Origin: Candidatus Omnitrophota bacterium | Lineage (GTDB): Bacteria > Omnitrophota > Gorgyraeia > Gygaellales > Profunditerraquicolaceae | Assembly (NCBI GenBank): GCA_023247875.1 | Contig: JAHFFQ010000036.1 | Span: 1 to 11,249 of the forward strand | Length of the DNA: 11,249 nucleotides | Direction: 5' to 3' | Shown: positions 1 through 7,422 of the stretch, in pieces | Layout: every line of letters starts with the position of its first letter | Numbering within the stretch: position 1 is the stretch's first letter | The notes under the pieces: model-generated | Databases searched by the model: none | What the model saw: only the letters and a program-made list of their open reading frames with translations | Told to the model about the DNA's origin: nothing | Program-made: the position numbers and the translations under genes

Positions 1-88
1 ACCCCCGCGAAAATTTATTTTAGTATATATTAGCCTTTGGCTCCTGTCAATTGATTATCATCTCCCCCTATAAGTCACCATAAATGGA

Positions 89-117
89 TTGCCGCAGGGT
101 TTTTTTGCTGATATAAT
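89..117 (+). promoter_or_regulatory. Sigma70-type promoter for the AEC permease-smpB operon
   Basis: A perfect TATAAT (112-117) stands 17 bases after TTGCCG (89-94), which matches four of six positions of the -35 consensus. Transcription would begin near 124, leaving a leader of about 20 bases with the Shine-Dalgarno AAGGAG at 133-138. This is inferred from consensus only. Confidence 0.6.
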
Positions 118-143
118 ATTATGCTAAACTATAAGGAGTTATG

Positions 144-1100
144 ATGTTCCTGGAACATTTTAAGATCACCGGCTCAGCAATGGCCCACATACTCATCCTG
201 GGCGCTTTGGGTTTTATCCTGGTAAGGAAAAACATACTTTCGCATGAAGGGCTGGATGCTTTAAGCCGCCTGCTTATCCAGGTTATTTTTCCGGCTTTGA
301 TCCTATCCCAGATGCTTAAGCATTTCAGCTTCAGCCTTTATCCGCAGTGGTGGATCTTTCCGCTGATCAGCCTGGTGATCACTGTCTCCGGCCTGATCAC
401 TGGATGGATGCTGCTTAAATTCTTAAAGGCAAAAACGCATAAGCTGCAGTTTTTAAGCCTCGTGGCTTTTCAAAACTCCGGTTATCTTCCGCTGGCAATG
501 GCAGCTGCGATGTTTTCGGGCCAGGAGGCCGGCAATATATTCATTTATATTTTCTTGTTTTTGCTGGGTTTTGACCTGGTGGCCTGGTCCCTGGGGCTCC
601 ATTTGCTTACTTATGAAAAAAAGGCAAAATTCCGGCTGGTAAGCATCTTCAGCCCGCCGGTGGTCGCGAATTTAGCCAGCCTGGCGCTGGTATTATCGGG
701 CTTGAATAAATTTATCCCTGCCGGAGTATTCAGGCCTTTGGATGCGGTGGGGAACTGTACTTTGCCGCTTGCCATGATCGTAGTCGGCGGCAATGTCGCG
801 CTGGCACAATTAAAGAATGTAGATAAGAAGATGGTTTTCTTACTCCTGCTGGGGAAGCTGATCATCCTGCCGGCGTTGGGGCTGGTTTTAGTGCTTAAGC
901 TGGGCCTGCCTCAATTGCTTGGCCTGTTGATCGTCATGCAGCTGGCTATGCCTTCGGCAACCTCCCTGTCGGTAATTATCCGGCATTACAAAAGAGAGGA
1001 TGCGCTTATCAGCCAGGGGATATTCTTCAGCCACATATTGAGCTTGCTAACTATACCCTTATTTTTAAGTTTGTATTTATCTTTTGCTGTGTTAAAATGA
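144..1100 (+). CDS. AEC (auxin efflux carrier) family permease
   Basis: A polytopic inner-membrane protein of about 318 residues, the usual size for the AEC/membrane transport protein family, with roughly ten hydrophobic segments spread over its whole length. The family exports or exchanges small organic anions; nothing in the sequence fixes the substrate. Family features visible are an N-terminal half with SRLLIQVIFPALILSQML and a polar break FQNSGYLPLAMA, and a C-terminal half with CTLPLAMIVVGGNVA and MQLAMPSATSLSVI, the paired broken-helix positions of this fold. Two ATGs lie in tandem at 141 and 144. The Shine-Dalgarno AAGGAG (133-138) is only 2 bases before the first but 5 before the second, so 144 is preferred. 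The stop overlaps the smpB start in an ATGA, so the two are probably translated together. Confidence 0.85.
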   Translation: MFLEHFKITGSAMAHILILGALGFILVRKNILSHEGLDALSRLLIQVIFPALILSQMLKHFSFSLYPQWWIFPLISLVITVSGLITGWMLLKFLKAKTHKLQFLSLVAFQNSGYLPLAMAAAMFSGQEAGNIFIYIFLFLLGFDLVAWSLGLHLLTYEKKAKFRLVSIFSPPVVANLASLALVLSGLNKFIPAGVFRPLDAVGNCTLPLAMIVVGGNVALAQLKNVDKKMVFLLLLGKLIILPALGLVLVLKLGLPQLLGLLIVMQLAMPSATSLSVIIRHYKREDALISQGIFFSHILSLLTIPLFLSLYLSFAVLK

Positions 1101-1552
1101 ATAAATCTATTCTTACTAACCGCAAGGCCTACAGGGATTATGAGGTTTTGGAGTCCCTGGAGTGCGGCATTGAGCTTAAGGGTTCGGAGGTAAAATCCCT
1201 GCGAGCGGGCAAGATCAACCTGAATGACAGTTTTGCCCGCATTGATAAGGGTGAGGTTTTTTTACATAACGCGCACATCAGCCCATACGCGGAGGCCAGC
1301 TACCTGAATGTCGAGCCGGACAGGACCCGGAAGCTTCTCCTGCATAAGGGCCAGATCACTAAGATAGAAGGCAAGCTTACCCAGAAGGGCCTGACTTTAA
1401 TACCGCTCAAGATTTATTTTAATGACCGGGGTTTTGTGAAGCTGGATCTGGCCCTGTGCAAAGGCAAGAAACTTTATGATAAGCGGGAAAGCGTCAAGCG
1501 CCGGGAAACAGACCTGGCAATGCGCCGGGCGATGAGTAATAGAAGGAAATAA
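1097..1552 (+). CDS. smpB: SsrA-binding protein SmpB
   Basis: SmpB binds the tRNA-like end of tmRNA and brings it to stalled ribosomes in trans-translation. The 151 residues match the family in length and order: an N-terminal NRKAYRDYEVLESLECGIELKGSEVKSL type barrel strand, the HNAHISPY motif, the RKLLLHK and TLIPLKIYFN segments, and the basic C-terminal tail with KKLYDKRESVKRRE that reads into the ribosomal mRNA channel. The start overlaps the permease stop by four bases and no Shine-Dalgarno is visible, so translation is probably coupled. The partner RNA gene ssrA begins 76 bases downstream on the same strand. Confidence 0.97.
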   Translation: MNKSILTNRKAYRDYEVLESLECGIELKGSEVKSLRAGKINLNDSFARIDKGEVFLHNAHISPYAEASYLNVEPDRTRKLLLHKGQITKIEGKLTQKGLTLIPLKIYFNDRGFVKLDLALCKGKKLYDKRESVKRRETDLAMRRAMSNRRK

Positions 1553-1559
1553 GGTTGAG

Positions 1560-1589
1560 ATCCTTCGGCCGCCACGGCGGCCTCAGGAT
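1560..1589 (-). repeat. GA-stepped palindrome after smpB (possible terminator)
   Basis: On the minus strand the arms read ATCCT, GA, GGCCGCC, centre GT, GGCGGCC, GA, AGGAT. All flanking bases pair and the only interruption is the symmetric GA/GA step. The GC-rich core followed by TTAATTTTTC on the plus strand could also work as a weak rho-independent terminator for smpB. ATCCT/AGGAT ends with GA steps recall dispersed palindromes I have seen in many bacterial genomes; that resemblance is from memory. Other members in this window are at 2073, 8883, 8949, 9003 and 9829. Confidence 0.75.
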
Positions 1590-1628
1590 TAATTTTTCAG
1601 GACACAATATTAAGAAAAATTAAAAATT

Positions 1629-2046
1629 GGGGGTGAAAGGGTTCGACTTGAGATAGTCGGATAAAAGCAGCATGCCGCGGACGCATGGTTAGCCGCGTTA
1701 ACAATCCTTGCACAATCTAAACGCAAACAGACTAACGTCTGCTTCGGCACTTTCGTCAAGACTAGCATTAACTCCGCTAGTTCCAGCGGGAGTACCGACG
1801 TTCGCAGTCTCACCTCGCTAAACCGAGGTTGAGCCTCTCTTTAGGCAGCCTGCGGCCTGAATGAGAGCCTAAGCAGGCTGGTCCTGCCATGTGCCTTTGT
1901 TGGCAGGATGAGATCAAAAAAGGCTGCTTCTTACGCAATCCTGTCTACCGGAGTGCGTAGGGATAAGATTAATAGACAGACTAAGCATGTAGCGGCTTCT
2001 ATCGGATTTCTTAAGGACGGCGGTCCGATTCCGCCCACCTCCACCA
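1629..2046 (+). ncRNA. ssrA: tmRNA (transfer-messenger RNA)
   Basis: tmRNA rescues stalled ribosomes and tags the unfinished protein for degradation. The tRNA-like ends are clear: GGGGGTG (1629-1635) pairs with CACCTCC (2036-2042), then comes discriminator A and an encoded CCA (2044-2046). The T arm is GGCGG, loop TCCGATT, CCGCC, with C where most tmRNAs have the second T of TTC. The conserved GGGTTCGAC near the 5' end and GACTAAGCATGTAG near the 3' end are present. A resume codon GCA at 1723 follows CTAAAC, and the frame stops at TAA (1819-1821) in the loop of a CCTCG/CGAGG helix, as expected for helix 5. At 418 nt it is about 55 nt longer than the E. coli RNA, the excess lying in the tag region. 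smpB is the gene just upstream. I see no convincing promoter of its own. Confidence 0.95.
1723..1821 (+). other. tmRNA tag-peptide reading frame (32 codons, unusually long)
   Basis: Starting at the GCA after CTAAAC, the frame reads ANRLTSASAL at the start and PTFAVSPR at the end: 32 residues before TAA in the helix 5 loop. Common tags have about 8-15 residues and end in ALAA or similar; this one has neither trait. Within it, AGACTAACGTC (1729-1739), GGCACT (1746-1751) and ACTAGC (1761-1766) pair with GCTAGT (1776-1781), AGTACC (1791-1796, one mismatch), GACGTT and AGTCT (1797-1810), an 82-nt imperfect fold-back. The resume codon is assigned by analogy, so the peptide is a prediction. Confidence 0.55.
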
Positions 2047-2073
2047 AAATTTCCGCCAAGGAAATTTTGGTGG
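2041..2073 (+). repeat. Perfect 14-bp palindrome overlapping the ssrA CCA end
   Basis: CCACCAAAATTTCC (2041-2054) and GGAAATTTTGGTGG (2060-2073) are exact reverse complements around GCCAA. The left arm begins inside the tmRNA gene and includes its last six bases. No T-run follows, so it is not an ordinary intrinsic terminator, though it would form a strong hairpin in a read-through transcript. Its last base is the first base of the next palindrome. Confidence 0.85.
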
Positions 2074-2125
2074 ATACTACACGAGCGTTAAACGGCACGA
2101 CAAGTGCCGTAGCGAGTGTAGTATC
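2073..2125 (+). repeat. GA-stepped palindrome with nested hairpin, upstream of the amidase gene
   Basis: The outer arms GATACTACAC (2073-2082) and GTGTAGTATC (2116-2125) pair perfectly. Inside them lie GA (2083-2084) facing GA (2114-2115), then GC facing GC. A second hairpin, ACGGCAC (2092-2098) and GTGCCGT (2104-2110) around GACAA, sits in the middle. It ends 16 bases before the amidase start codon and could affect initiation there. Confidence 0.8.
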
Positions 2126-2141
2126 TTTGTACTGTAAATAT

Positions 2142-3236
2142 ATGCAAAACAATAAAATCCTAAGATTATTTTTTATCTGCATCTCTCTGGCCATCTTGGT
2201 CAGCGGCTGCGCCACTGTCCCCACCGGAGAAAATATCCCCACTTATTCTATCGGCGGGGTAACTTACTATCCGCTGGTCAGCTTGTGCAGCCTGCGCGGG
2301 GTGGATATGCAGTATGATACGCTTTTGCGCACCGCTTACCTGAGCAAGGAATCTAATCGCCTGAACTTAAGGGCAGGGGATTCCCTGGTCCTGGTCAACG
2401 ATAACGTAATGCATTTGAAGTCCCCTATAGATATCTATCAGGGCACGATCGTCGTACCCAGGCAATTCAAGGAGCAGATATTCGACGTATTATTCAAGGC
2501 GCCTTCAGTAACTTATCGTCGGCCGGGCACCGGAAAAATAAAACTCAACAAAGTCGTCATTGATGCCGGGCACGGCGGTAATGACCCCGGGGCCATAGGT
2601 AAGAGCGGGTTAAGAGAGAAGAATGTTAACCTGGATATAGCCAGGAAATTAAATACCCTTTTGAGGAGCGAGGGGGTGCAAACAGTGCTCACCCGTTCAA
2701 GCGACAAATTTATTCCCCTTTCTACGCGGGTAAACATCGCCAATAAATCAGGCGCCGACCTTTTTATCAGTATCCACTCTAATGCCAACCGCTCACGCTC
2801 CGTAAGCGGTTTTGAGGTTTACTATGTCGCTCCCAGCGTCAGCGACACCAAGAGGGCTGCCTTTACCGCCAGGAACGCCCCGCTCGATCTAAAGAACGCT
2901 GTTTTTTCCGGCAGCTCTCCGGAGCTGCGGTCTATTGTCTGGGATATGATCTATACGAATAGCCGGGCCGAATCGATAGAGTTATCGCATTCATTATGCA
3001 GGATCATGGATTCCTGTATCGACGCCAATATCCTGGGGGTAAAAGGAGCGCGTTTCCAGGTGTTAAAAGGAGTAAGGATGCCCGGGGTGCTGATCGAGAT
3101 TGGATTTCTGTCAAATCCAAATGAGGAGAGATTGTTGAAGACCAGCGCCTACCGCCAGAAATTAGCTGAAGGGATATTGGAGGGGATCAGGGAGTATTCG
3201 CAGGACAAGGCATTGGTGGAGGCAGCTGCAAGATGA
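2142..3236 (+). CDS. Lipoprotein N-acetylmuramoyl-L-alanine amidase (Amidase_3)
   Basis: This zinc enzyme cuts the bond between N-acetylmuramic acid and L-alanine in peptidoglycan. From ATG 2142 the protein has 364 residues and begins with a lipoprotein signal: basic MQNNKILR, a hydrophobic stretch, then LVSGC with the lipidated Cys at 23. The open frame continues upstream into ssrA, but only this start gives a sensible N-terminus. Residues about 33-115 resemble a copper-amine-oxidase-N-type domain (YSIGGVTYYPLVSLC, then VVPRQF). The Amidase_3 domain covers about 135-360 with zinc and catalytic residues in VVIDAGHGG (His144), LREKNVN (Glu159), SIHSNAN (His212) and IEIGFLSN (Glu319). No Shine-Dalgarno is visible. 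It heads a ten-gene unit and overlaps murI by four bases, placing two cell-wall genes together. The family is sure; the physiological role in cell division or turnover is inferred. Confidence 0.93.
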   Translation: MQNNKILRLFFICISLAILVSGCATVPTGENIPTYSIGGVTYYPLVSLCSLRGVDMQYDTLLRTAYLSKESNRLNLRAGDSLVLVNDNVMHLKSPIDIYQGTIVVPRQFKEQIFDVLFKAPSVTYRRPGTGKIKLNKVVIDAGHGGNDPGAIGKSGLREKNVNLDIARKLNTLLRSEGVQTVLTRSSDKFIPLSTRVNIANKSGADLFISIHSNANRSRSVSGFEVYYVAPSVSDTKRAAFTARNAPLDLKNAVFSGSSPELRSIVWDMIYTNSRAESIELSHSLCRIMDSCIDANILGVKGARFQVLKGVRMPGVLIEIGFLSNPNEERLLKTSAYRQKLAEGILEGIREYSQDKALVEAAAR

Positions 3237-4024
3237 AATCAATAGGGGTTTTTGATTCCGGGGTAGGCGGGTTGACAGTGGCCAAAGAACTGATCAGCCA
3301 GCTGCCCAATGAAAACATAGTTTATTTCGGGGACACCGCGCGCGTGCCTTACGGGATCAAGTCGCGGGAAACAGTCATCCGTTTCTCCATCGAGAATATC
3401 CTGTTTTTATTAAAGCAGGATGTCAAGCTTATCTGCGTTGCCTGCAATACCGCATCCAGCTTTGCCTTGCCGGTGATCAAGAACCATTTCCGCGTTCCTA
3501 TCGTCGGGGTGATCACCCCCGGGGTAAGGGAGGCGGTTTACGCATCCAAGAACAAGCGCATCGGGGTGATCGGGACCAAGGGCACGATTAAAAGCCGCAC
3601 CTATGAAATAGAGATCAAGCAGCTTGATCCCAAAGTCAAAGTTACGGCAGCAGCCTGCCCATTATTTGTCCCTTTTGTTGAAGAGGGCTGGCTTAAGGGC
3701 GAGGTTGTTTTAAGCGTGGTTAAAACTTATTTGAAACCGCTGCGTGAGGCAGGTGTGGATACGGTGATCCTGGGCTGCACGCATTATCCGCTGCTGGCGC
3801 CGGTGATCCAGGAGGTTTTAGGCAAGGAGATTACCCTGATCGATTCCGCCAAGCAGGTTGCCTTTGAAGTTAAGAAAATCTTAGCCAGCGAGGATATGCT
3901 TCAGCGCTTAAAAGGCGGGAGGCACAAGTTTTACGTCAGCGATAACCCGGAATGGTTCAGCTCTTTAGCAGAGAGATTCATGGGCAGGCAATTAAAGGAT
4001 GTAAGGAAGGTGGATAATGTATAA
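3233..4024 (+). CDS. murI: Glutamate racemase
   Basis: MurI makes D-glutamate from L-glutamate for the peptidoglycan stem peptide by cofactor-independent two-base catalysis in the cytoplasm. The 263 residues are of normal length and carry all signature motifs: IGVFDSGVGGLTV with Asp8, VYFGDTARVPYG, VACNTASS with catalytic Cys71, and ILGCTHYPLL with the second catalytic Cys182 and His184. The start overlaps the amidase stop in an ATGA and a GGAGG lies about 10 bases upstream. The 3' end overlaps queD by eight bases. No residue is missing, so I expect an active enzyme. Confidence 0.97.
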   Translation: MKSIGVFDSGVGGLTVAKELISQLPNENIVYFGDTARVPYGIKSRETVIRFSIENILFLLKQDVKLICVACNTASSFALPVIKNHFRVPIVGVITPGVREAVYASKNKRIGVIGTKGTIKSRTYEIEIKQLDPKVKVTAAACPLFVPFVEEGWLKGEVVLSVVKTYLKPLREAGVDTVILGCTHYPLLAPVIQEVLGKEITLIDSAKQVAFEVKKILASEDMLQRLKGGRHKFYVSDNPEWFSSLAERFMGRQLKDVRKVDNV

Positions 4025-4373
4025 GTTAAAGGTTGAAGGGAATTTCAGCTCAGCGCATAATCTGCGGGGCTATAAGGGAAAATGCGAGGATCTCCACGGC
4101 CACAACTGGCGGGTGGAGATAACCGTGGAGTCGGAGGAGCTGGATAAGATCGGGATGCTCCAGGATTTCAAATACCTCAAAAAGAAATTGAACGCCGTTC
4201 TTGAGGATCTGGATCATAAATATTTGAATAAACTGGTTCAATTCAAAAAAATAAATCCCACATCCGAGAATATCGCCAAATATATTTACGACCGGCTTAA
4301 TCCCCAGATATCTTTACTCAATTCCGTTACCGTCTGGGAGAACTCTACAAGCTCTGCCACCTATGAAGAGTAG
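4017..4373 (+). CDS. queD: 6-carboxy-5,6,7,8-tetrahydropterin synthase QueD
   Basis: QueD turns 7,8-dihydroneopterin triphosphate into 6-carboxytetrahydropterin, the second step of preQ0 formation. The 118-residue protein has the PTPS fold signature: zinc ligands His14 in FSSAHNL and His27 and His29 in LHGHNW, catalytic Cys23 in GKCEDLHGHN, and the DLDHKYLN segment with His67. The C-terminal VWENSTSSATYEE carries the pterin-anchoring Glu region. The CxxxHGH spacing favours QueD over a true sepiapterin-type PTPS, and the following queC, queE and queF genes settle this. Its frame overlaps murI by 8 and queC by 11 bases. Confidence 0.95.
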   Translation: MYKLKVEGNFSSAHNLRGYKGKCEDLHGHNWRVEITVESEELDKIGMLQDFKYLKKKLNAVLEDLDHKYLNKLVQFKKINPTSENIAKYIYDRLNPQISLLNSVTVWENSTSSATYEE

Positions 4374-5016
4374 AAGGCCCAAACAGGCGGTAGTGCTCTT
4401 GTCCGGAGGCCTGGATTCAGCCGTAGCTTTGTATTACGCAAAAGCAAAAGGGTATAACTGCCATTGCCTGATCTTTGATTACGGCCAGAGGCACAAGAAG
4501 GAAGTGCTTCAGGCGCAAAAGATCGCTAAAGCAGCCAGGTGTTCTTATAAAATCCTGAAAATAAATTTCCCTTGGAAGGGGTCAGCTCTTTTAGATAAGA
4601 AAATAAAGATTCCCCAAAGGACCGCTAAGGGCGTCCCGGTTACTTATGTGCCGGCGCGCAACATCATATTTTTAAGTTTTGCCGTTTCTTTTGCGGAAAC
4701 GATTAAGGCCGGGGCGGTCTTTATCGGTGCGCACTCGCAGGATTATTCCGGCTATCCCGACTGCCGTCCGGAGTTCCTGAGCGCTTTTCGCAGGATGGCT
4801 AAGGCCGGCACCCTGGGAAGGTATGAGGTCCTGGCGCCTTTATTGCGTAAAAATAAATCCCGGATCATCATGATGGGGAAAAAACTTGGCGTGCCTTTTG
4901 AGTTGACCTTGTCATGTTACAACGGGGGAAAACACCCTTGCGGAAAATGTGACAGCTGCCAATACCGGGCCAAGGGCTTTAAAGAGGCCGGTGAGGTTGA
5001 CCCTTTAATAAAATGA
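4363..5016 (+). CDS. queC: 7-cyano-7-deazaguanine (preQ0) synthase QueC
   Basis: QueC uses ATP and ammonia to turn 7-carboxy-7-deazaguanine into preQ0. The 217 residues include the PP-loop VVLLSGGLDSAVAL (about 10-23) that binds ATP, the FDYGQRHKKE segment, VPARNIIFLSFA and IGAHSQDYSGYPDCR, and a C-terminal zinc site of four cysteines at 185, 193, 196 and 199 (SCYNGGKHPCGKCDSCQ). All are family hallmarks. The start lies within the last codons of queD and has no clear Shine-Dalgarno, so it is probably coupled to queD translation. The stop overlaps the queE start by four bases. Confidence 0.97.
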   Translation: MKSRRPKQAVVLLSGGLDSAVALYYAKAKGYNCHCLIFDYGQRHKKEVLQAQKIAKAARCSYKILKINFPWKGSALLDKKIKIPQRTAKGVPVTYVPARNIIFLSFAVSFAETIKAGAVFIGAHSQDYSGYPDCRPEFLSAFRRMAKAGTLGRYEVLAPLLRKNKSRIIMMGKKLGVPFELTLSCYNGGKHPCGKCDSCQYRAKGFKEAGEVDPLIK

Positions 5017-5687
5017 GCAAAGCCAAGATAGCCGAAGTTTTTGACAGCGTGCAGGGTGAAGGCATTTACCTGGGGGAGAAGCAGATCTTCGTGCGTTTCT
5101 TCGGCTGCAACTTAAACTGCGCTTACTGCGACACCAAGCTTGACCAATTCATGGAATATGAACCGCATGAACTTGTTGAGGAGATCAAACTTTACCGCGA
5201 TAAATATCACTCCATCTCCTTTACCGGCGGAGAGCCGCTCTTGTGCAAGGATTTCCTGAAAGAGGTGTTCAGGCTTACCGCCAAAGGCGGCCATAAGCAT
5301 TACCTGGAAACCAACGGTACACTGGTTGCCGAACTGGAAGAGCTCATCGGCAATATAGATTTCGTGGCCATGGACCTGAAATTCCCCACTTCAAGCGGAA
5401 TGGGTGACCTCTGGGATACGCACAAGAAATTCTTAAAGGTCGCCAGCCAAAAAGAGGTATTTTTAAAGGCGATCATCTGTGAGGGGACCAAAGAGGAGGA
5501 TTTACAGGTAGCGATCAAGCTGATCAAGGAGATAAGCCCCTCTAGCGTGCTGGTTTTACAGCCGAACAGCCATGAGGACCCGGTTTTTTTACATCAGAAG
5601 CTTTCTAAGTACAAGGAGATCTGCAAACAGGCTAAAGTTATTGCCTGTATAATACCGCAGATCCACAAGTTAACGGGGTTAAAATAA
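5013..5687 (+). CDS. queE: 7-carboxy-7-deazaguanine synthase QueE (radical SAM)
   Basis: QueE rearranges 6-carboxytetrahydropterin to 7-carboxy-7-deazaguanine using a 4Fe-4S cluster and S-adenosylmethionine. The cluster ligands are Cys32, Cys36 and Cys39 in GCNLNCAYCD, the ordinary CxxxCxxC spacing. The N-terminal IAEVFDSVQGEGIYLG and the SAM-binding SFTGGEPLL are typical for QueE, as is LETNGT. The length of 224 residues fits the family. It overlaps queC by four bases, and queF starts immediately after its TAA. Confidence 0.96.
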   Translation: MSKAKIAEVFDSVQGEGIYLGEKQIFVRFFGCNLNCAYCDTKLDQFMEYEPHELVEEIKLYRDKYHSISFTGGEPLLCKDFLKEVFRLTAKGGHKHYLETNGTLVAELEELIGNIDFVAMDLKFPTSSGMGDLWDTHKKFLKVASQKEVFLKAIICEGTKEEDLQVAIKLIKEISPSSVLVLQPNSHEDPVFLHQKLSKYKEICKQAKVIACIIPQIHKLTGLK

Positions 5688-6080
5688 ATGAAAAGATCAA
5701 GCTATGAAGGATTGCAGAAAAATATCCGGGAGCTTAAAACCCCGGCAATAGAGGTTTGGCAGAATCAGTATCCGGATAAGCCCTATACCATTAACCTGGA
5801 TATCCCGGAGTTCACCTGTATCTGCCCCAAGACCGGTTTGCCGGATTTCGCGGTCATCCGCATCGAATATTCTCCGGCTAAGCTTTGCGTTGAGCTGAAA
5901 TCTTTTAAGATGTATACCATTTTTTGGCGCAATGTCGGGATATTTCACGAGCATTTGATCAACAAGATGCTTGAGGACTTTGTGCGGGCAGTTAAGCCGC
6001 GCTGCGTAAAGATCACCGGGGTCTTTAATCCCCGGGGCGGGATCACGACCACAGTATCGCGGGAGTATAAAAGAAAATGA
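5688..6080 (+). CDS. queF: NADPH-dependent preQ0 reductase QueF (short, YkvM-like type)
   Basis: QueF reduces the nitrile of preQ0 to the amine of preQ1, the base that is exchanged into tRNA. At 130 residues it is the short single-domain type. Catalytic Cys46 sits in TCICPKTGLPDFA with Asp53 nearby, the NADPH/substrate motif appears as ELKSFKMYTIFWRN (Glu69 onward), and GIFHEH supplies the conserved His-Glu pair. The C-terminal VFNPRGGI is typical. The ATG follows the queE stop directly, with no spacer and no Shine-Dalgarno. The presence of a reductase says the product is preQ1 for queuosine rather than preQ0 alone; the transferase gene tgt is not in this window. Confidence 0.96.
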   Translation: MKRSSYEGLQKNIRELKTPAIEVWQNQYPDKPYTINLDIPEFTCICPKTGLPDFAVIRIEYSPAKLCVELKSFKMYTIFWRNVGIFHEHLINKMLEDFVRAVKPRCVKITGVFNPRGGITTTVSREYKRK

Positions 6081-6898
6081 GAAGGATCAGCGCCTTAGAA
6101 ATAAAAAAGGCAGCAGCAGAATTGGCAAGGCGAGCCAATTTTCTCCTGCGCAGGGATGTTTTGGCTGCTTTATACAGGGCTTACGTTACGGAAAAGACTA
6201 AGCGGGCAAAAAACATCCTTAAGGCAATACTGGATAACGCCGCTATCGCCGAGAAAGAGAAATTAGCCATCTGCCAGGATACCGGAATGCCGGTAGTTTT
6301 TGCGCAAGTAGGCCAGGAGGTAAGTATCTCCGGGGATTTGAAAGCAGCAATAAATAAAGGGGTGGAGGAGGGATATAAAAAATATTGCTTAAGGAATTCT
6401 ATTCTCGGTGATCCGCTGGCCAGGGGTAAATCCGGATTTTCCCCTTGCCTGATCCATGCAGATATAGTCAAAGGCAATAAGATTAAACTGACCCTTTTGC
6501 CAAAAGGTTTTGGCTGCGAGAATAAATCGCAGTCAAAAATGTTCAGGCCTACTGCTGATATTGAAGAGGTCAAAGAATTTATCATTAAGGCGGTAAAGAG
6601 CGCCGGCCCTGATGCCTGCCCGCCTTATGTTGTCGGCGTGGGTATCGGCGGGACTGCGGATTATTCCGCGCTTCTTGCGAAAAAAGCATTGCTCAGAAAA
6701 ATATCCGGTAAGGGTTCGGTCTTAGAGCGGGAGCTGTTAAAGCGGATAAATAAAACCGGCATCGGCCCAATGGGCTTGGGCGGAGCAAACACCGCTTTGG
6801 CAGTGCGCATAGAGAAATACCCTACGCATATCGCCGGATTGCCGGTCAGCGTAAATATCAGCTGCCACGCGTTAAGAAGCGCGTCAGTAGTTTTATGA
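6077..6898 (+). CDS. Class I fumarate hydratase-type hydro-lyase, alpha subunit
   Basis: This is the Fe-S half of a two-subunit class I fumarase/tartrate dehydratase. Three cysteines stand where 4Fe-4S ligands are expected: Cys66 in AICQDTGMPV, Cys181 in DACPPYVVGVGIGG and Cys263 in ISCHALR near the C-terminus. The substrate-binding segment reads LPKGFGCENKSQ, where most relatives have GGGSENKS, so the Gly-Ser pair is Phe-Gly-Cys here. The GPMGLGG motif is intact, and 273 residues fits the family. It overlaps queF and the beta subunit by four bases each. Fumarase is the likeliest activity; L-tartrate or a related hydroxy-acid cannot be excluded from sequence alone. Confidence 0.9.
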   Translation: MRRISALEIKKAAAELARRANFLLRRDVLAALYRAYVTEKTKRAKNILKAILDNAAIAEKEKLAICQDTGMPVVFAQVGQEVSISGDLKAAINKGVEEGYKKYCLRNSILGDPLARGKSGFSPCLIHADIVKGNKIKLTLLPKGFGCENKSQSKMFRPTADIEEVKEFIIKAVKSAGPDACPPYVVGVGIGGTADYSALLAKKALLRKISGKGSVLERELLKRINKTGIGPMGLGGANTALAVRIEKYPTHIAGLPVSVNISCHALRSASVVL

Positions 6899-7422
6899 GA
6901 AAGATAAATACACCGCTGGATTTAAATAAAATTAAATCCTTAAAAGCAGGCGAGGAGCTTTTATTAAGCGGAACAATTTATACTGCCCGCGACCAGGCGC
7001 ATAAGAGAATGGTAGAGGCAATAAAGAAAGGCACTCATCTTCCGGTTGAATTGAAGAACGCGGTTATTTACTATTGCGGCCCTACACAGAGGCCAAAAGG
7101 AAGAATTATCGGTTCCTGCGGCCCGACCACCAGCTCGCGCATGGATGCGTTTACACCTTTGCTGCTTGTCAAAGGATTAAAGGCAATGATCGGCAAAGGC
7201 AAGCGCAGCCAGGAGGTAAAGAACGCGATCAAGAAACACAAGGGGATTTATTTTGTGACCTATGCCGGATGCGGGGCGCTTTTAGCCGGCTATGTTAAAA
7301 AAGTCCAAACAGTTGCCTATGGGGATATTGGCCCGGAGGCAATTCTAAAATTAGAGGTTAAAGATTTTCCGCTCATCGTTGCGATCGACGCTAATGGAGG
7401 GAGTATCTATGGTAAGGATTGA
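6895..7422 (+). CDS. Class I fumarate hydratase-type hydro-lyase, beta subunit
   Basis: This subunit completes the active site of the class I hydro-lyase encoded just upstream. The 175 residues carry the standard series: [16 protein letters not shown] (about 25-39), [20 protein letters not shown] (about 72-84) with the conserved threonine-serine and Arg-Met-Asp group, then [15 protein letters not shown] and [10 protein letters not shown]. The [11 protein letters not shown] end is slightly short but normal. Start and preceding stop share an ATGA, typical for subunits made in equal amounts. The last 14 bases overlap the preferred start of rph. Confidence 0.9.
   Translation: MRKINTPLDLNKIKSLKAGEELLLSGTIYTARDQAHKRMVEAIKKGTHLPVELKNAVIYYCGPTQRPKGRIIGSCGPTTSSRMDAFTPLLLVKGLKAMIGKGKRSQEVKNAIKKHKGIYFVTYAGCGALLAGYVKKVQTVAYGDIGPEAILKLEVKDFPLIVAIDANGGSIYGKD

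Noticed and set aside
1610..1813. 67-residue open frame antisense to ssrA
   Set aside because: It lies inside the tmRNA on the opposite strand and has no family features; antisense frames over structured RNA are common artefacts.
1908..2141. Upstream extension of the amidase frame
   Set aside because: It runs through the tmRNA and palindromes; the lipoprotein signal starts at 2142.
7074..7298. 74-residue plus-strand frame inside the hydro-lyase beta gene
   Set aside because: It is a shadow frame within a well-supported gene and has no recognisable features.
7379..7408. Earlier ATG starts for rph
   Set aside because: They overlap the hydro-lyase beta gene more and add residues not found at RNase PH N-termini; GGAGG favours 7409.
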